The position numbers and the translations under genes are program-made. Positions 38,403 to 48,145 of a DNA stretch of 64,000 bases are shown piece after piece. Origin of the DNA: Arthrobacter alpinus (GTDB lineage: Bacteria; Actinomycetota; Actinomycetes; Actinomycetales; Micrococcaceae); the NCBI RefSeq assembly GCF_001294625.1, contig NZ_CP012677.1, forward strand, positions 992,001 to 1,056,000, read 5' to 3'. The notes beneath the pieces were generated by a model that saw only the letters and a program-made list of their open reading frames with translations, did no database searches and was not told where the DNA came from. How positions within the stretch are numbered: position 1 is the first letter of the stretch; the number at the start of each line of letters is the position of its first letter.

Positions 38403-38408
38403 AGTATA
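38403..38408 (-). promoter_or_regulatory. candidate leaderless -10 of ABC ATPase gene
   Basis: The minus strand reads TATACT-TCGAA-ATG. A transcript starting 6-7 nt after the hexamer would begin at the start codon. The -35 region about 17 bp upstream is not consensus. Confidence 0.45.
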
Positions 38409-38555
38409 GGCGGACCCCGGGAACGTTCAGGCTCCACTTGAGGGTCAAGGCTCAAAACGCAGTAGAGGCAAATGGCCAAAAGATGGCGCCGGCACCCGGT
38501 AACGTAGTACGTGGTAGCGGTGAATCATGCAAGCGGCGAAAGTGTGGACTGATAG

Positions 38556-39437
38556 GTGAGCAACGAGCAGGGTGCAACGGCACTTGCCGGCGAAGATGTA
38601 CTGGGCCCCACAGGGCGTCCCGTGACGGAATTTCCTGAACCTCCCGTCCTCACCTCGCATGGCCCCGCACGCATCATCGCCATGGTCAACCAAAAAGGTG
38701 GCGTGGGAAAAACGACGTCGACCATCAACCTGGGTGCCGCATTGGCCGAGGCCGGGCGCAAGGTTCTGCTGGTGGACTTTGACCCGCAGGGCGCCCTGTC
38801 CGCCGGGTTCGGTACCAACCCCCACGAGCTGGACGTGACCGTGTACAACGTGCTGATGGACCGCAAGGTGGACATCCGCGACGCCATCATCCACACCGAT
38901 GTTGAGAACATTGACATCCTGCCGGCCAACATTGACTTGTCCGCAGCGGAAGTCCAGCTCGTCAACGAGGTGGCTCGCGAACAAGTCCTGGCCAGTGCGC
39001 TGCGGAAGGTCGAAGACGACTACGACGTGGTCCTGATCGACTGCCAGCCCTCCCTAGGCCTGCTCACGGTTAACGCCCTGACCGCCGCCCACGGCGTCAT
39101 CATCCCGCTGATCTGTGAATTTTTCGCCCTGCGCGCCGTCGCGCTCCTGGTGGAGACCATCGACAAGGTCCAGGACCGCCTGAACCCGGGCCTGCAGGTC
39201 GACGGCGTGCTGGCCACCATGTATGACGCCCGCACCCTGCATGGGCGCGAAGTCCTGGCACGCCTGGTGGAAGCCTTTGGTGACAAGGTCTTCGAGACTG
39301 TTATCAAGCGGACCATCAAGTTCGCCGACGCGTCGGTGGCCGCCGAACCCATCACCTCCTATGCGAGCAACCATCCGGGCGCGGAATCGTACCGCCGCCT
39401 GGCCAAGGAACTGATCGCCCGTGGCGGCTCGCCCTAA
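38556..39437 (+). CDS. ParA family ATPase of the scpAB locus
   Basis: 293 residues from GTG 38556. After about 38 variable residues the deviant Walker A NQKGGVGKTT (residues 45-54) and the motifs VDFDPQGALSAGFG and VLIDCQPSLGLLT define a ParA/Soj-type ATPase. There is no parB or parS nearby. Its place directly before scpA is conserved in Actinobacteria (Rv1708), so a chromosome-organisation role with condensin is likely but unproven. The end overlaps the scpA start by 17 bp. Confidence 0.9.
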   Translation: MSNEQGATALAGEDVLGPTGRPVTEFPEPPVLTSHGPARIIAMVNQKGGVGKTTSTINLGAALAEAGRKVLLVDFDPQGALSAGFGTNPHELDVTVYNVLMDRKVDIRDAIIHTDVENIDILPANIDLSAAEVQLVNEVAREQVLASALRKVEDDYDVVLIDCQPSLGLLTVNALTAAHGVIIPLICEFFALRAVALLVETIDKVQDRLNPGLQVDGVLATMYDARTLHGREVLARLVEAFGDKVFETVIKRTIKFADASVAAEPITSYASNHPGAESYRRLAKELIARGGSP

Positions 39438-40398
39438 CTTGCAGCCCACACATCACGCCGCGGGGATCGCGGTCGCAGCAGACCCGGCAAGCCCGGAGCC
39501 TGCCATCCCGTCCTCCAGTACTCGCCGATTCGAGGTCCGGCTGGAGAATTTCACGGGCCCCTTCGACTTGCTTCTGGGCTTGATTTCCAAGCACGAAATG
39601 GACGTCACCGACGTCGCCATTGCCACCGTCACCGATGAATTTATCGGCTACCTGAAGGCCCTGCAGGAGCTTGGCGGGGGATGGGTGTTGGATGAGGCCA
39701 GCGAATTCTTGGTCCTGGCGGCAACACTTCTTGACCTGAAAGCTGCCCGCCTGCTTCCTGCCGGGGAAGTGGAGAACGACGACGACCTGGCCCTTCTTGA
39801 GGCGCGTGATCTCTTGTTTGCGAGACTTTTGCAATACAAGGCGTTCAAGGAAGTGGCATCCTTGATGGGGGCCGAGCTGGAACGTGAAGCCAAGCGCTTC
39901 CCCCGCCTGGTTGGTTTGGAAACGCACTTTGCAGCCCTGCTGCCGGAACTGGTGTGGCGCCATACTCCGGAGCAGTTTGCCGAGCTGGCCGGCAAGGCCA
40001 TGGAACCCAAACAGGTCGCCATCACAGAGGTGGGGCTGGCACATTTGCACGCACAACCCGTCAGCGTCCGCGAACAAGCGGCCATCGTGACGGCCATGTT
40101 GACTGCCGGCATGCCCGAACTCGGGTCAGCTGCTGCCAGTGGCTGGAAGGGACAGCAGTTTTCATTCCAGGCACTCACGGCGGACATCCAGGACACCATG
40201 GTGGTCATTGCCAGGTTCCTGGCGTTGCTGGAATTGTTCCGTGATGCGGTGATCTCCTTTGAGCAACCCCACCCACTGGGGGAACTGTTAGTGCGATGGA
40301 GTGCAGGCGTCCGCCGAAACCTGCTCACGGACAGTGATTTTGACGATGAACAGCATTCCCCGCACCGGCTTGGGGAAGTAGAAGGGGAAAGCCCGTGA
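39421..40398 (+). CDS. scpA: segregation and condensation protein A (kleisin)
   Basis: 325 residues from GTG 39421, inside the end of parA. About 35 variable residues precede the kleisin N-terminal motif FEVRLENFTGPFDLLLGLI, then ASEFLVLAATLLDLKAARLL. The C-terminal winged helix is at VISFEQPHPLGELLVRW. It bridges SMC heads and binds ScpB. It overlaps the scpB start (GTGA). Confidence 0.93.
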   Translation: MAARPNLQPTHHAAGIAVAADPASPEPAIPSSSTRRFEVRLENFTGPFDLLLGLISKHEMDVTDVAIATVTDEFIGYLKALQELGGGWVLDEASEFLVLAATLLDLKAARLLPAGEVENDDDLALLEARDLLFARLLQYKAFKEVASLMGAELEREAKRFPRLVGLETHFAALLPELVWRHTPEQFAELAGKAMEPKQVAITEVGLAHLHAQPVSVREQAAIVTAMLTAGMPELGSAAASGWKGQQFSFQALTADIQDTMVVIARFLALLELFRDAVISFEQPHPLGELLVRWSAGVRRNLLTDSDFDDEQHSPHRLGEVEGESP

Positions 40399-41054
40399 GC
40401 GCAGAATATGAGCCGGCAGCGCCGAAGCCACGTGACGATGGGCAAGCGGAAAATTTCGCTTCCGGAGCTGGGTTGGAGGCGCCCGACGGCGTTCGGGCCG
40501 CGTTGGAAGCGGTGCTCATGGTGATCGATGAACCGGTCTCCGAGGAGCGGCTGGCCGCCGTGGTGGGTCTGCCCACGGCCACCATACGTGACCAATTACA
40601 CGAACTGGCACGGGAGTACGACGGCTATACTAAGGAAGGTGACGCCATACCGGTGCGCGGTTTTGAACTTCGGCAACTCGCCGGAGGCTGGCGTGTTTAC
40701 TCACGCCCCGCGTATTCCGAGATCGTGTCACAGTTTGTTGTGGACGGCCAGACGGCCCGGCTCACGCAGGCAGCCTTGGAGACCTTGGCGGTGATTGCTT
40801 ACCGCCAACCTGTTTCGCGAGCCCGGGTTTCCGCCATTCGTGGCGTGAACGTGGACTCGGTGGTGAGGACGTTGGCGCAGCGCGGCTTGATTGAGGAAGT
40901 GGGCACCGACCCGGTGTCAGGGGCATTTTTGTACCGCACCACAGCGTACTTTCTGGAACGGTTGGGGATTGGGAGCGTGGATGAGTTGCCGCAGATCGCA
41001 CAGCACTTGCCTGGTCTGGAAAACCTCCACGAGATTGAGAATGCACTCCTGTAA
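40395..41054 (+). CDS. scpB: segregation and condensation protein B
   Basis: 219 residues. Two tandem winged helices: ALEAVLMVIDEPVSEERLAA and ALETLAVIAYRQPVSRARVS, with the typical RGVNVDSVVRTLAQRGLIEE. It is the dimeric partner of ScpA in the SMC complex. A 29-residue charged N-terminal tail is extra. GTG start coupled to scpA. Confidence 0.94.
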   Translation: MSAEYEPAAPKPRDDGQAENFASGAGLEAPDGVRAALEAVLMVIDEPVSEERLAAVVGLPTATIRDQLHELAREYDGYTKEGDAIPVRGFELRQLAGGWRVYSRPAYSEIVSQFVVDGQTARLTQAALETLAVIAYRQPVSRARVSAIRGVNVDSVVRTLAQRGLIEEVGTDPVSGAFLYRTTAYFLERLGIGSVDELPQIAQHLPGLENLHEIENALL

Positions 41055-41144
41055 CCACGTATAACGCCAGCCCCGCAGCACCCCTGAACACTCTTGAAAC
41101 ACCCACTTTTTAGCACCACAACATTTAGCATTAAGGACAAACCA

Positions 41145-42428
41145 ATGACACCGTCGCCCCGTTCCGGGAGCTCTTCCGGGCAGAATCAGCCGCGAGGAGG
41201 CAACCCGCGCTCCGGCGCACCCAAATCCGGTGGGTACAAGGGTGGCTCCGGCGCACCCCGCTCCGGCGCGCCCCGCTCCGGCGCGCCCAAATCCGGTGGG
41301 TACAAGGGTGGCTCCGGCGCACCCCGCTCCGGCGCGCCCCGCTCCGGCGGCTATGAGGGCTCCGGCACGCCCCGCTCCGGCGGCTATGAGGGCTCCGGCA
41401 CGCCCCGCTCCGGCGGCTATGAGGGTTCTGGAGTCTCCCGCGCCCCGGGCTCCGGAGCTCCGCGCACCGGCGGCCCCAAGTCGGGCAGCAAGTTCGGCGG
41501 CCCCCGTACCGGTGCCAGCTCCTTCGGCGCCAGGGCAGCAGCCCGATCCGGCACAGGAGCCCAGCGGCCCTCGCAGCGCGGCGCCAAGCCGTACAAGAAC
41601 GAACAGTACGGGCGCAACATGGGCCCGGTGAAGAACCGTCCCACCGAGCAGAACCGCCGCCCGGAGACCACCACCAACGACGTGGACATCCACAATGTCG
41701 ACGGCGTGCGCCTGCAGAAGGTCATGGCCGCGGCAGGGGTGGCATCTCGCCGCCTGTGCGAGGACATGATCCTGGAAGGCCGCGTCCAGGTCGACGGCGT
41801 CACCGTCTCCCAGCTGGGCCTGCGTGTGGATCCGGAAACTGTGGACATCGCCGTGGATGGCATGACCATTCAAACCAACGAATCAATGGTCTACATGGTG
41901 TTCAACAAGCCCAAGGGTGTTGTCTCCACCATGGAGGACCCCGAGGGTCGTCCGTGCATCACGGACTTCCTGAAGAAGCGCCAGGCCCGTGAGCGCCTCT
42001 TCCACGTGGGGCGCCTGGACACGAGTACCGAAGGTCTGCTGCTGCTGACCAACGACGGCGAGCTTGCCAACCGTTTGAGCCACCCCAAGTACGGGGTGCC
42101 CAAGACGTACCTGGTCCAGGTCCGCGGCCCGATGGCCCAGGGCATTGGCGCACAGCTCAAGGACGGCGTGGAGTTGGAGGACGGCTGGCAAAAGGTTGAC
42201 TCTTTCCGACTGGTGGACTCCACACCGGGCCACGTACTGGCCGAGGTGATTTTGCACTCCGGCAAAAACCGTATTGTGCGCCGTATGTTCGACGCCGTCG
42301 GATACCCGGTAGAGCGCCTTGTCCGTGTGAAGTTCGGCCCCATCGCCTTGGGCGACCAGCGCCAGGGCAGCGTCCGCATCCTGGGACGCCACGAAGTGGG
42401 CCACCTGATGGCAGAAGTGGGAATGTAG
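41145..42428 (+). CDS. rluB: rRNA pseudouridine synthase RluB-like, with repetitive N-terminal tail
   Basis: 427 residues from ATG 41145 (AAGGA 7 nt upstream). Residues about 1-175 are a Ser/Gly/Arg/Pro low-complexity tail with internal repeats. The S4 domain follows (RLQKVMAAAGVASRRLCED), then the synthase domain with the catalytic Asp in GRLDTSTEGLLLLTNDGEL and the closing KNRIVRRMFDAVGYPV. It should isomerise a uridine in 23S rRNA. The tail is much longer than in E. coli and likely disordered and RNA-contacting. Confidence 0.92.
   Translation: MTPSPRSGSSSGQNQPRGGNPRSGAPKSGGYKGGSGAPRSGAPRSGAPKSGGYKGGSGAPRSGAPRSGGYEGSGTPRSGGYEGSGTPRSGGYEGSGVSRAPGSGAPRTGGPKSGSKFGGPRTGASSFGARAAARSGTGAQRPSQRGAKPYKNEQYGRNMGPVKNRPTEQNRRPETTTNDVDIHNVDGVRLQKVMAAAGVASRRLCEDMILEGRVQVDGVTVSQLGLRVDPETVDIAVDGMTIQTNESMVYMVFNKPKGVVSTMEDPEGRPCITDFLKKRQARERLFHVGRLDTSTEGLLLLTNDGELANRLSHPKYGVPKTYLVQVRGPMAQGIGAQLKDGVELEDGWQKVDSFRLVDSTPGHVLAEVILHSGKNRIVRRMFDAVGYPVERLVRVKFGPIALGDQRQGSVRILGRHEVGHLMAEVGM
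41214..41440 (+). repeat. 66-bp and 33-bp coding repeats in rluB tail
   Basis: A 66-bp unit (AAATCCGGTGGGTACAAG at 41223 and again at 41289) encodes a 22-residue SGGYKGGSGAPRSGAPRSGA-type block twice. A 33-bp unit encoding RSGGYEGSGTP then occurs three times (its CTATGAG at 41351, 41384 and 41417). All periods are multiples of three. Confidence 0.85.
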
Positions 42429-42435
42429 GCAGCGG

Positions 42436-43539
42436 ATGAATCCTACTCATCTGCTCGGACCGGTGCTGGTACTCGGCAGTGGACTGCTGGGAGCCAGCAT
42501 CGGTCTGGGCTTGCGGGCGCATGGCATTGACGTAGTGGTCTCCGACCCGTCCCCGTCAGCACAGGCCGTGGCCATCGACATTGGCGCCGGCCGCGCCTTT
42601 GACGTCTCCGAGGACCTTGCCCCCGAGCTTGTGGTGGTCGCCGCGCCGCCTGACGTGAGCGCAGCAGTGGTTGCTGGCGCCCTGAAAACGTACCCCGACG
42701 CCGTCGTGGTTGACATTGCCAGCGTGAAGGTGGCCATCGCTACCGAACTTGAGACAATTCTAGGGGCCGACAGCGAACTCCTTGCACGCTATGTGGGCAC
42801 ACACCCCATGGCCGGGCGCGAACGCTCCGGCCCGGTTGCGGCCCGGGGTGAGCTGTTCAACTCGATGCCGTGGGTGCTGTGCGCCTCGGAATCCAGTTCC
42901 AAGCATGCTGTGAAGGTGGCGCACTCGCTGGCCATCGACATGAACGCCGTGGTGTTCAGGTTCAGCCCGGAGGAACACGATTCAGCCGTTGCCTTGGTCA
43001 GTCACCTTCCACAGGTCATGTCCTCGCTGGTGGCGAGCAGACTGGCAGAAACCCCCGCGCATGCGCTATCGCTGGCTGGCAACGGCCTGCGCGATGTAAC
43101 ACGCATTGCTGCCAGCGATCCCACCTTGTGGGTGCAGATCCTCGGCGCCAACGCGCCGCGGCTGCTTGAGATTGTGCAAGGGGTGCGCACCGATTTGGAC
43201 CGGCTCATCACCACGCTCAGCGCACCCACGGCACCCGGCGCCCGGCTTGATCTGGCGCAACTGATGGCCGAGGGCAACGCAGGGCAGAGCCGTATCCCGG
43301 GCAAACATGGCGGGCCGGCACAGCAGTACACCTGGTTGACCGTCCTGGTTGACGACAAACCCGGACAGATTGCAAAGTTGCTGACCGAGATTGGTGCCAT
43401 TGGCGTCAACGTTGAAGATCTGCGCCTGGACCATTCGGCGGGATTGCAAGTGGGCATGGTTGAACTTTCGGTGCTCCCCGCCAAGCGCGTGGGCTTGGTG
43501 GAGGACCTGACAGAACGTGGTTGGAAGGTAATTCTGTGA
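42436..43539 (+). CDS. tyrA: prephenate dehydrogenase
   Basis: 367 residues. The NAD-binding Rossmann motif is VLGSGLLGASIGLGL near residue 12. The catalytic His lies in the GTHPMAGRERSGP region, followed by SHLPQVMSS. A C-terminal ACT regulatory domain (WLTVLVDDKPGQIAKLLTEI) suggests feedback by tyrosine. It makes 4-hydroxyphenylpyruvate for tyrosine synthesis. It is inserted between rluB and cmk, an arrangement known in several Actinobacteria. The stop overlaps the cmk start. Confidence 0.93.
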   Translation: MNPTHLLGPVLVLGSGLLGASIGLGLRAHGIDVVVSDPSPSAQAVAIDIGAGRAFDVSEDLAPELVVVAAPPDVSAAVVAGALKTYPDAVVVDIASVKVAIATELETILGADSELLARYVGTHPMAGRERSGPVAARGELFNSMPWVLCASESSSKHAVKVAHSLAIDMNAVVFRFSPEEHDSAVALVSHLPQVMSSLVASRLAETPAHALSLAGNGLRDVTRIAASDPTLWVQILGANAPRLLEIVQGVRTDLDRLITTLSAPTAPGARLDLAQLMAEGNAGQSRIPGKHGGPAQQYTWLTVLVDDKPGQIAKLLTEIGAIGVNVEDLRLDHSAGLQVGMVELSVLPAKRVGLVEDLTERGWKVIL

Positions 43540-44309
43540 GTGGCAACGAAGTGACTGACATGTTTGTCTCGTTCCCCGAGCCGGTGGTCAAGACCGCTCC
43601 GGTGCGGACAACGGAGCGCATCCGTTTAGGCAAGACCCTGGTGATCGCCATCGACGGCCCATCCGGATCGGGCAAGTCCAGCGTCAGCAAGGAAGTTGCA
43701 CGCAGGCTTGGCTTGGCGTTTCTTGACACGGGCGCCATGTACCGGGCGGTGACGTGGCATTGCCTGAACGCCAAGATTGACTTGAAGAACGCGGCCGCCG
43801 TTGAAGCTGCCGCACGCACCATGCGTTTTGAGCAGAACCTGACCCCCGACGCTGACTTCGTCAAGGTTAACGGCATCAACGTCACCGAGCCTATCCGCCG
43901 GCCGGAAATCTCCCAGAACGTCAGCGCGGTCGCCACGAATCTCGGTGCCCGCAAGGAACTGGTGCGCCGCCAGCAGGCCATCATCGCCGAGTGCAACCAA
44001 CGCATCGTGGTGGAGGGGCGGGACATCACCACGGTGGTGGCTCCCAACGCTGAGGCCCGCCTGATCCTGACGGCCAGCGAGGAAGCTCGCCTGCGGCGCA
44101 GGGGACGCCAACTCGGGGGCACGCAAACAGCCGCACAGCTGGCCGAGCAGGTTCTTGCCCGTGACGCCAAGGATTCAACCGTGGTGGACTTCCAACGGGC
44201 AGCCGACGGTGTGTTCACGGTTGACTCCTCGGAGCTGGACTTTGCCCAAACCGTTGACGCCGTCATCAACGTGGTGCGTCGGGCCGTGAACGAGGTCCCC
44301 ACGGCATGA
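43536..44309 (+). CDS. cmk: cytidylate kinase
   Basis: 257 residues from GTG 43536 (GTGA overlap; GAAGG 7 nt upstream). The P-loop is AIDGPSGSGKSSVSKEVA. Family motifs include LAFLDTGAMYRAVTW and VVEGRDITTVVAPNAEARL. It phosphorylates CMP and dCMP. About 35 extra N-terminal residues precede the P-loop domain; ATG 43560 is another possible start. It overlaps the next gene (ATGA). Confidence 0.94.
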   Translation: MSGNEVTDMFVSFPEPVVKTAPVRTTERIRLGKTLVIAIDGPSGSGKSSVSKEVARRLGLAFLDTGAMYRAVTWHCLNAKIDLKNAAAVEAAARTMRFEQNLTPDADFVKVNGINVTEPIRRPEISQNVSAVATNLGARKELVRRQQAIIAECNQRIVVEGRDITTVVAPNAEARLILTASEEARLRRRGRQLGGTQTAAQLAEQVLARDAKDSTVVDFQRAADGVFTVDSSELDFAQTVDAVINVVRRAVNEVPTA

Positions 44310-45034
44310 GCAAAAAAGATTCAACAGCTACGCCGGTGCTGCGGGTCATCACGGCCGCGCCTCCACGCTGGAAAACACGCTGGAGCCGCCCGCTGGGGCG
44401 GGTGCTGGACCACGGGATCTACCGCACCAGTGTCCACGGCCGGGAGAACATCCCTGCGCAGGGCCCGGTCGTGTTTGCGGCCAACCACCTAAGCTACCTC
44501 GACGGCCCGGTGATGGTGGGCGCTGCCAGCCGGTACATGCATGTGATGGTCAGGCATGACATGTTCACGGGGCTTCTGGGCTGGGTGCTCCACACCTCAG
44601 GGCAGATCCCCGTGAACCGAACAGGCGACCGGGCCGCCTTGCAACATGCCAAAGGCGTGCTGGACCGGGGCGACTGCGTTGGGATCCTGCCCGAAGGCAC
44701 CCGGGGAACCGGGGACGCCGCCAACATGAACGGCGGAGTAGCCTGGTTGGCACTGAACTCCGGTGCCGCCGTCGTACCCGTTGCCATTCTGGGAACCCGG
44801 CGTGGCAACGAACATCGCGACACAATTCCCCGCCCACGCCGCCATCTGCACGTGGTGTTTGGGGAGCCCTTGAAAATTGCGCGTGAGCCCGGAGTTTCCG
44901 GCCGTGTTTCAATGGACAGGGCAACCGAAATGATTCGCCTGCGCCTAGCTGGCCATATTGAGGCAGCTACGGCCGCTACGGGCCAGGATTTACCTGCGGA
45001 TGACGACCTACCATCAAAGCATAAAGGACAGTAA
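44306..45034 (+). CDS. lysophospholipid acyltransferase (PlsC-like)
   Basis: 242 residues. Acyltransferase motif I is NHLSYLD (H-x4-D), the substrate block is [11 protein letters not shown], and motif IV ([12 protein letters not shown]) follows. The family transfers an acyl chain to 1-acylglycerol-3-phosphate at the membrane. It is located between cmk and der, coupled to cmk by ATGA, and 2 nt before der. The exact acceptor cannot be told. Confidence 0.88.
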   Translation: MSKKDSTATPVLRVITAAPPRWKTRWSRPLGRVLDHGIYRTSVHGRENIPAQGPVVFAANHLSYLDGPVMVGAASRYMHVMVRHDMFTGLLGWVLHTSGQIPVNRTGDRAALQHAKGVLDRGDCVGILPEGTRGTGDAANMNGGVAWLALNSGAAVVPVAILGTRRGNEHRDTIPRPRRHLHVVFGEPLKIAREPGVSGRVSMDRATEMIRLRLAGHIEAATAATGQDLPADDDLPSKHKGQ

Positions 45035-45036
45035 CC

Positions 45037-46593
45037 ATGAGCGACTCCAAGTCTGCCACGCGCCCCGATGAGGGTGAGTTCAGTCACCAGGAATACGTAC
45101 CCACGGGTACTGACCACATTGCCGAGCGGCTGGCGGAAATCTCCGACGAGGATGCTGACACCCGCGCAGCGGGCCTGCTTGCCGGTCTGGCCAGCTACGA
45201 GCTCGACGACGAGGATGCAGCGCTTCTCGCCGGCGGCTTCGACGACGGCACCAGCGAGGATGCCCTGCGCCAAGACCCTGTCCTGGCGATCGTGGGCCGC
45301 CCCAACGTGGGCAAGTCCACGCTGGTAAACCGCATCCTGGGCCGCCGCGAGGCCGTGGTGGAAGACACCCCCGGGGTGACCCGCGACCGGGTACAGTATT
45401 CAGCCGACTGGAATGGCCGCAACTTCACCCTGGTGGACACCGGTGGCTGGGAGCGCGACGCCAAGGGGCTCCACCAGCGCGTGGCCGAGCAGGCTGAGAT
45501 CGCCGTCGAAATGGCCGACGCCGTGCTGCTGGTGGTTGACGCCGTGGTTGGCATCACCGCCTCCGACGAGGCGATCGTGCGCATGCTGCGCAAGTCCAAG
45601 AAGCCAGTCATTTTGGTGGGCAACAAGGTCGATGACTTGGTGCAGGAAGCTGACGCTGCAGCGCTGTGGGGCCTTGGCCTGGGAGAGCCGCACCCGGTGT
45701 CCGCCGTGCACGGCCGCGGTGTTGCCGACATGTTGGACCGCGTCATGGAGGTGCTGCCCGAGTTCTCCGCCGTTGCCGGCGTTGAGCGTACCGGCGGTCC
45801 GCGCCGTGTGGCCTTGATTGGCCGCCCGAACGTGGGCAAGTCCTCGCTGCTGAACAAGCTGGCTGGCTCCGAACGTGTGGTGGTTGACAACGTTGCCGGC
45901 ACCACCCGCGACCCGGTGGATGAGCTTATTGAGCTGGGCGAGAGGACGTGGCGCTTTGTAGATACCGCGGGAATCCGCCGTCGCCAGCACATGGCACAGG
46001 GGGCCGACTTCTACGCCTCCCTGCGTACCCAGGGTGCCCTGGAGAAGGCCGAGGTGGCCCTGGTGCTGTTGGCCGTGGATGAGGTCATGAGCGAACAAGA
46101 TGTGCGCATCTTGCAGCTGGCCATCGAATCCGGACGTGCGCTGGTGCTGGCCTTCAATAAGTGGGACCTGCTGGACGATGAGCGCCGCAAGTACCTGGAG
46201 CGTGAAATTGAGCAGGACCTGGCACACGTTGAGTGGGCTCCTCGGGTCAACATTTCAGCCAAGACCGGCTGGCACAAGGAGAAGCTGGTTCCTGCCCTGG
46301 ACCTGGCCCTTGAGAACTGGGATCGTCGCATCCCCACGGGCCGCCTGAACGCGTTCCTGGGTGAGCTCGTCTCCGAGCACCCCCACCCCGTCCGCGGCGG
46401 CAAGCAGCCGCGCATCCTGTTCGGCACGCAGGCCTCCAGCCGCCCGCCGAAGTTCGTGCTGTTCACCAGCGGGTTCCTGGATGCAGGCTACCGCCGCTTC
46501 ATCACGCGCCGCCTGCGTGAAACGTTCGGCTTTGAGGGTACGCCCATCGAGGTCAGCATGCGCGTACGCGAAAAGCGCAGCCGGAAGAAGTAA
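45037..46593 (+). CDS. der: ribosome biogenesis GTPase Der (EngA)
   Basis: 518 residues, with about 85 acidic N-terminal residues beyond the core. Two tandem G domains each show a P-loop, [16 protein letters not shown] and [16 protein letters not shown], with DTGGW and DTAGI (G3), and NKVD and NKWD (G4). A KH-like C-terminal domain ends in [12 protein letters not shown]. Essential for 50S assembly. AAAGGA precedes ATG 45037. It is the last gene of the housekeeping run. Confidence 0.96.
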   Translation: MSDSKSATRPDEGEFSHQEYVPTGTDHIAERLAEISDEDADTRAAGLLAGLASYELDDEDAALLAGGFDDGTSEDALRQDPVLAIVGRPNVGKSTLVNRILGRREAVVEDTPGVTRDRVQYSADWNGRNFTLVDTGGWERDAKGLHQRVAEQAEIAVEMADAVLLVVDAVVGITASDEAIVRMLRKSKKPVILVGNKVDDLVQEADAAALWGLGLGEPHPVSAVHGRGVADMLDRVMEVLPEFSAVAGVERTGGPRRVALIGRPNVGKSSLLNKLAGSERVVVDNVAGTTRDPVDELIELGERTWRFVDTAGIRRRQHMAQGADFYASLRTQGALEKAEVALVLLAVDEVMSEQDVRILQLAIESGRALVLAFNKWDLLDDERRKYLEREIEQDLAHVEWAPRVNISAKTGWHKEKLVPALDLALENWDRRIPTGRLNAFLGELVSEHPHPVRGGKQPRILFGTQASSRPPKFVLFTSGFLDAGYRRFITRRLRETFGFEGTPIEVSMRVREKRSRKK

Positions 46594-46709
46594 CGTGCAA
46601 GACCACGAGACCCCCATCACACCGGAATTGGTCAGACTGGCCCAAAATATGAGGTAAACTTTTTTGCGGTGGTTCAGCCACGGAAGATCTCTTCCGGCTG
46701 CTGAGCTTT

Positions 46710-46783
<74 letters not shown>

Positions 46784-46786
46784 CCG

Positions 46787-46830
46787 AACAATTGAAGGCA
46801 GTGTCCATACGGACACTGCCTTCAATTGTT
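46787..46830 (+). terminator. terminator after tRNA-Pro
   Basis: The arm 46787-46806 is exactly complementary to 46811-46830 (GGACACTGCCTTCAATTGTT), a 20-bp stem with an ATAC loop beginning 3 nt after the tRNA. A weak T-rich end (TTGTTTAA) follows. Confidence 0.85.
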
Positions 46831-46881
46831 TAACGAGACCCTGCGTCCACCCGTGGGGTGTGGGGACTTTCCTGGTTAGGG

Positions 46882-48103
46882 GGTTAGCGGCCAAAATGTG
46901 TGTATGGCCCGGGGGTGTCAATGGCTTTTTCCGCCCCTTCCTTGCTGGATTCCGTTGCCGTCTTCGTAGCTGGAGGCTGTGCCGTAGAGGGCAGGGCCGG
47001 ATGGGCTCCTCGACCACTTTTCGTTCCTTCTTCTTGGGTTGCCAGTGATGAAGCTTCACTAGTTCCCAGGAATCTTTTGGGGACTCGGTGAGTTGATAGA
47101 GTTACCAGTCCTCGGCTCGTTTGGCATGATCGTCGCTAAGGCCTCGATGGTTCCGTAGAAGATGCTTCAGGCCGGCATTGACGTCACCTTCCAGCGGGCT
47201 CGTAGTCCGAGGTAATTTCCGCCCCTGGGTAACGTGGGTGAGACAACTAAACAGGTGCTCGTTCTTCAAGACTGTGGCCAGTGTTCCCTTGGCCCGGCGT
47301 AGGCGCATATGTGTAAACCACCAGAGCTGGCCAGCACCGATAGGGGAGGGCCTTTCACCGTTCTTCTTCGCGTAGCTGCGGTGCTTCAGAAACGTCTCCC
47401 ACAGCCCTTCCCAGGAGGCGAATTCACTGGCCCAAACAGCTGCTTGATCTAGAGTTTGGATCGGCGTCAAAACCTTCGCTAGGGCCGGTAATTCCTTGCT
47501 AGCATCGAGTTTCGAACGCATCGTGAGGTGCGTGCGAATGTTCTGCTGGATATAAACAAACACCGCTGCACGCGTGTGTCTGGCGAGTGCTGACGCAACG
47601 CACTCTCGAGGCCTTTGTGCCCTTCACCGACCACCCATTGATGGTGCGGGTAGTTGCTGCAGCAGGGCAGCCCAAGAGGCGTGCTTTTCTCGGTCGCACC
47701 ACTGCCACGCAACGACGTGATCACCGGTGTAAGCCACCAACACACACCACCCGTTGGAGTACGTTCCAACACCATGCACTCTGACGCCGGGAGGTCCGTG
47801 CAGAGCCTACGTTGGCGTCTTGACGGGTCTTGCCGATGATCCATGACAGGAACGCTGTGAACGCTGCTTTCTTGCTGACATCAACACGAGACTGGGTACT
47901 GGAGGCACCGCAGGATTTACACTGCCACCAGGTTTTCCCTTGTCTAGTCGAGCCGTTCTCACAAGCTTCTGATTACATAAACCACACCGGGGCTATTCTG
48001 GGGAACTGTCACCCAATATGCTTTCAAAGCATGTCCACACCCCTACAACCCGCATAAACACTGGCCAAAAAAGCAATTCTGTACACACATTATGGCCGCT
48101 AAA
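46882..48103 (-). mobile_element. decayed IS1249-like insertion sequence (IS256 group)
   Basis: Terminal inverted repeats of 21 bp with one mismatch: 46884-46904 (TTAGCGGCCAAAATGTGTGT plus A) and 48082-48102. Both sides are flanked by the direct repeat CCTGGTTAGGG (46871-46881 and 48104-48114), taken as the target duplication, about 11 bp by reading where 8-9 bp is typical of the family. The interior is a minus-strand transposase with several inactivating changes. It lies between the tRNA-Pro terminator and the DUF488 gene. Confidence 0.8.
46985..48001 (-). pseudogene. transposase of IS1249-like element, multiply disrupted
   Basis: Reading the minus strand: a zinc-ribbon N-terminus (PRCGLCNQK, then TWWQCKSCGASSTQSR), WIIGKTRQ, a middle with VVGEGHKGLESALRQHS in another frame, then NIRTHLTMRSKLDASKELPA to TTSPLEGDVNAGLKHLLRNH and RGLSDDHAKRAEDW in the frame of 47102-47563. 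A TAA (47104-47102) follows, then LYQLTESP, then a frame change into WELVKLHHWQPKKKERK. A TAG also precedes the zinc ribbon. At least two stops and two frameshifts make it non-functional. Confidence 0.8.
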
Positions 48104-48145
48104 CCTGGTTAGGGTGGGAGCAGCGGTTCGATTCTGGGAGGGACA

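Noticed and set aside
38556..39437. Plasmid partition gene
   Set aside because: It has no parB or parS and sits in the conserved position before scpA-scpB in a chromosomal housekeeping cluster.
46655..46660. TAAACT as the -10 of tRNA-Pro
   Set aside because: The hexamer is plausible, but no acceptable -35 at 16-18 bp could be agreed on, and read-through from der is equally possible.
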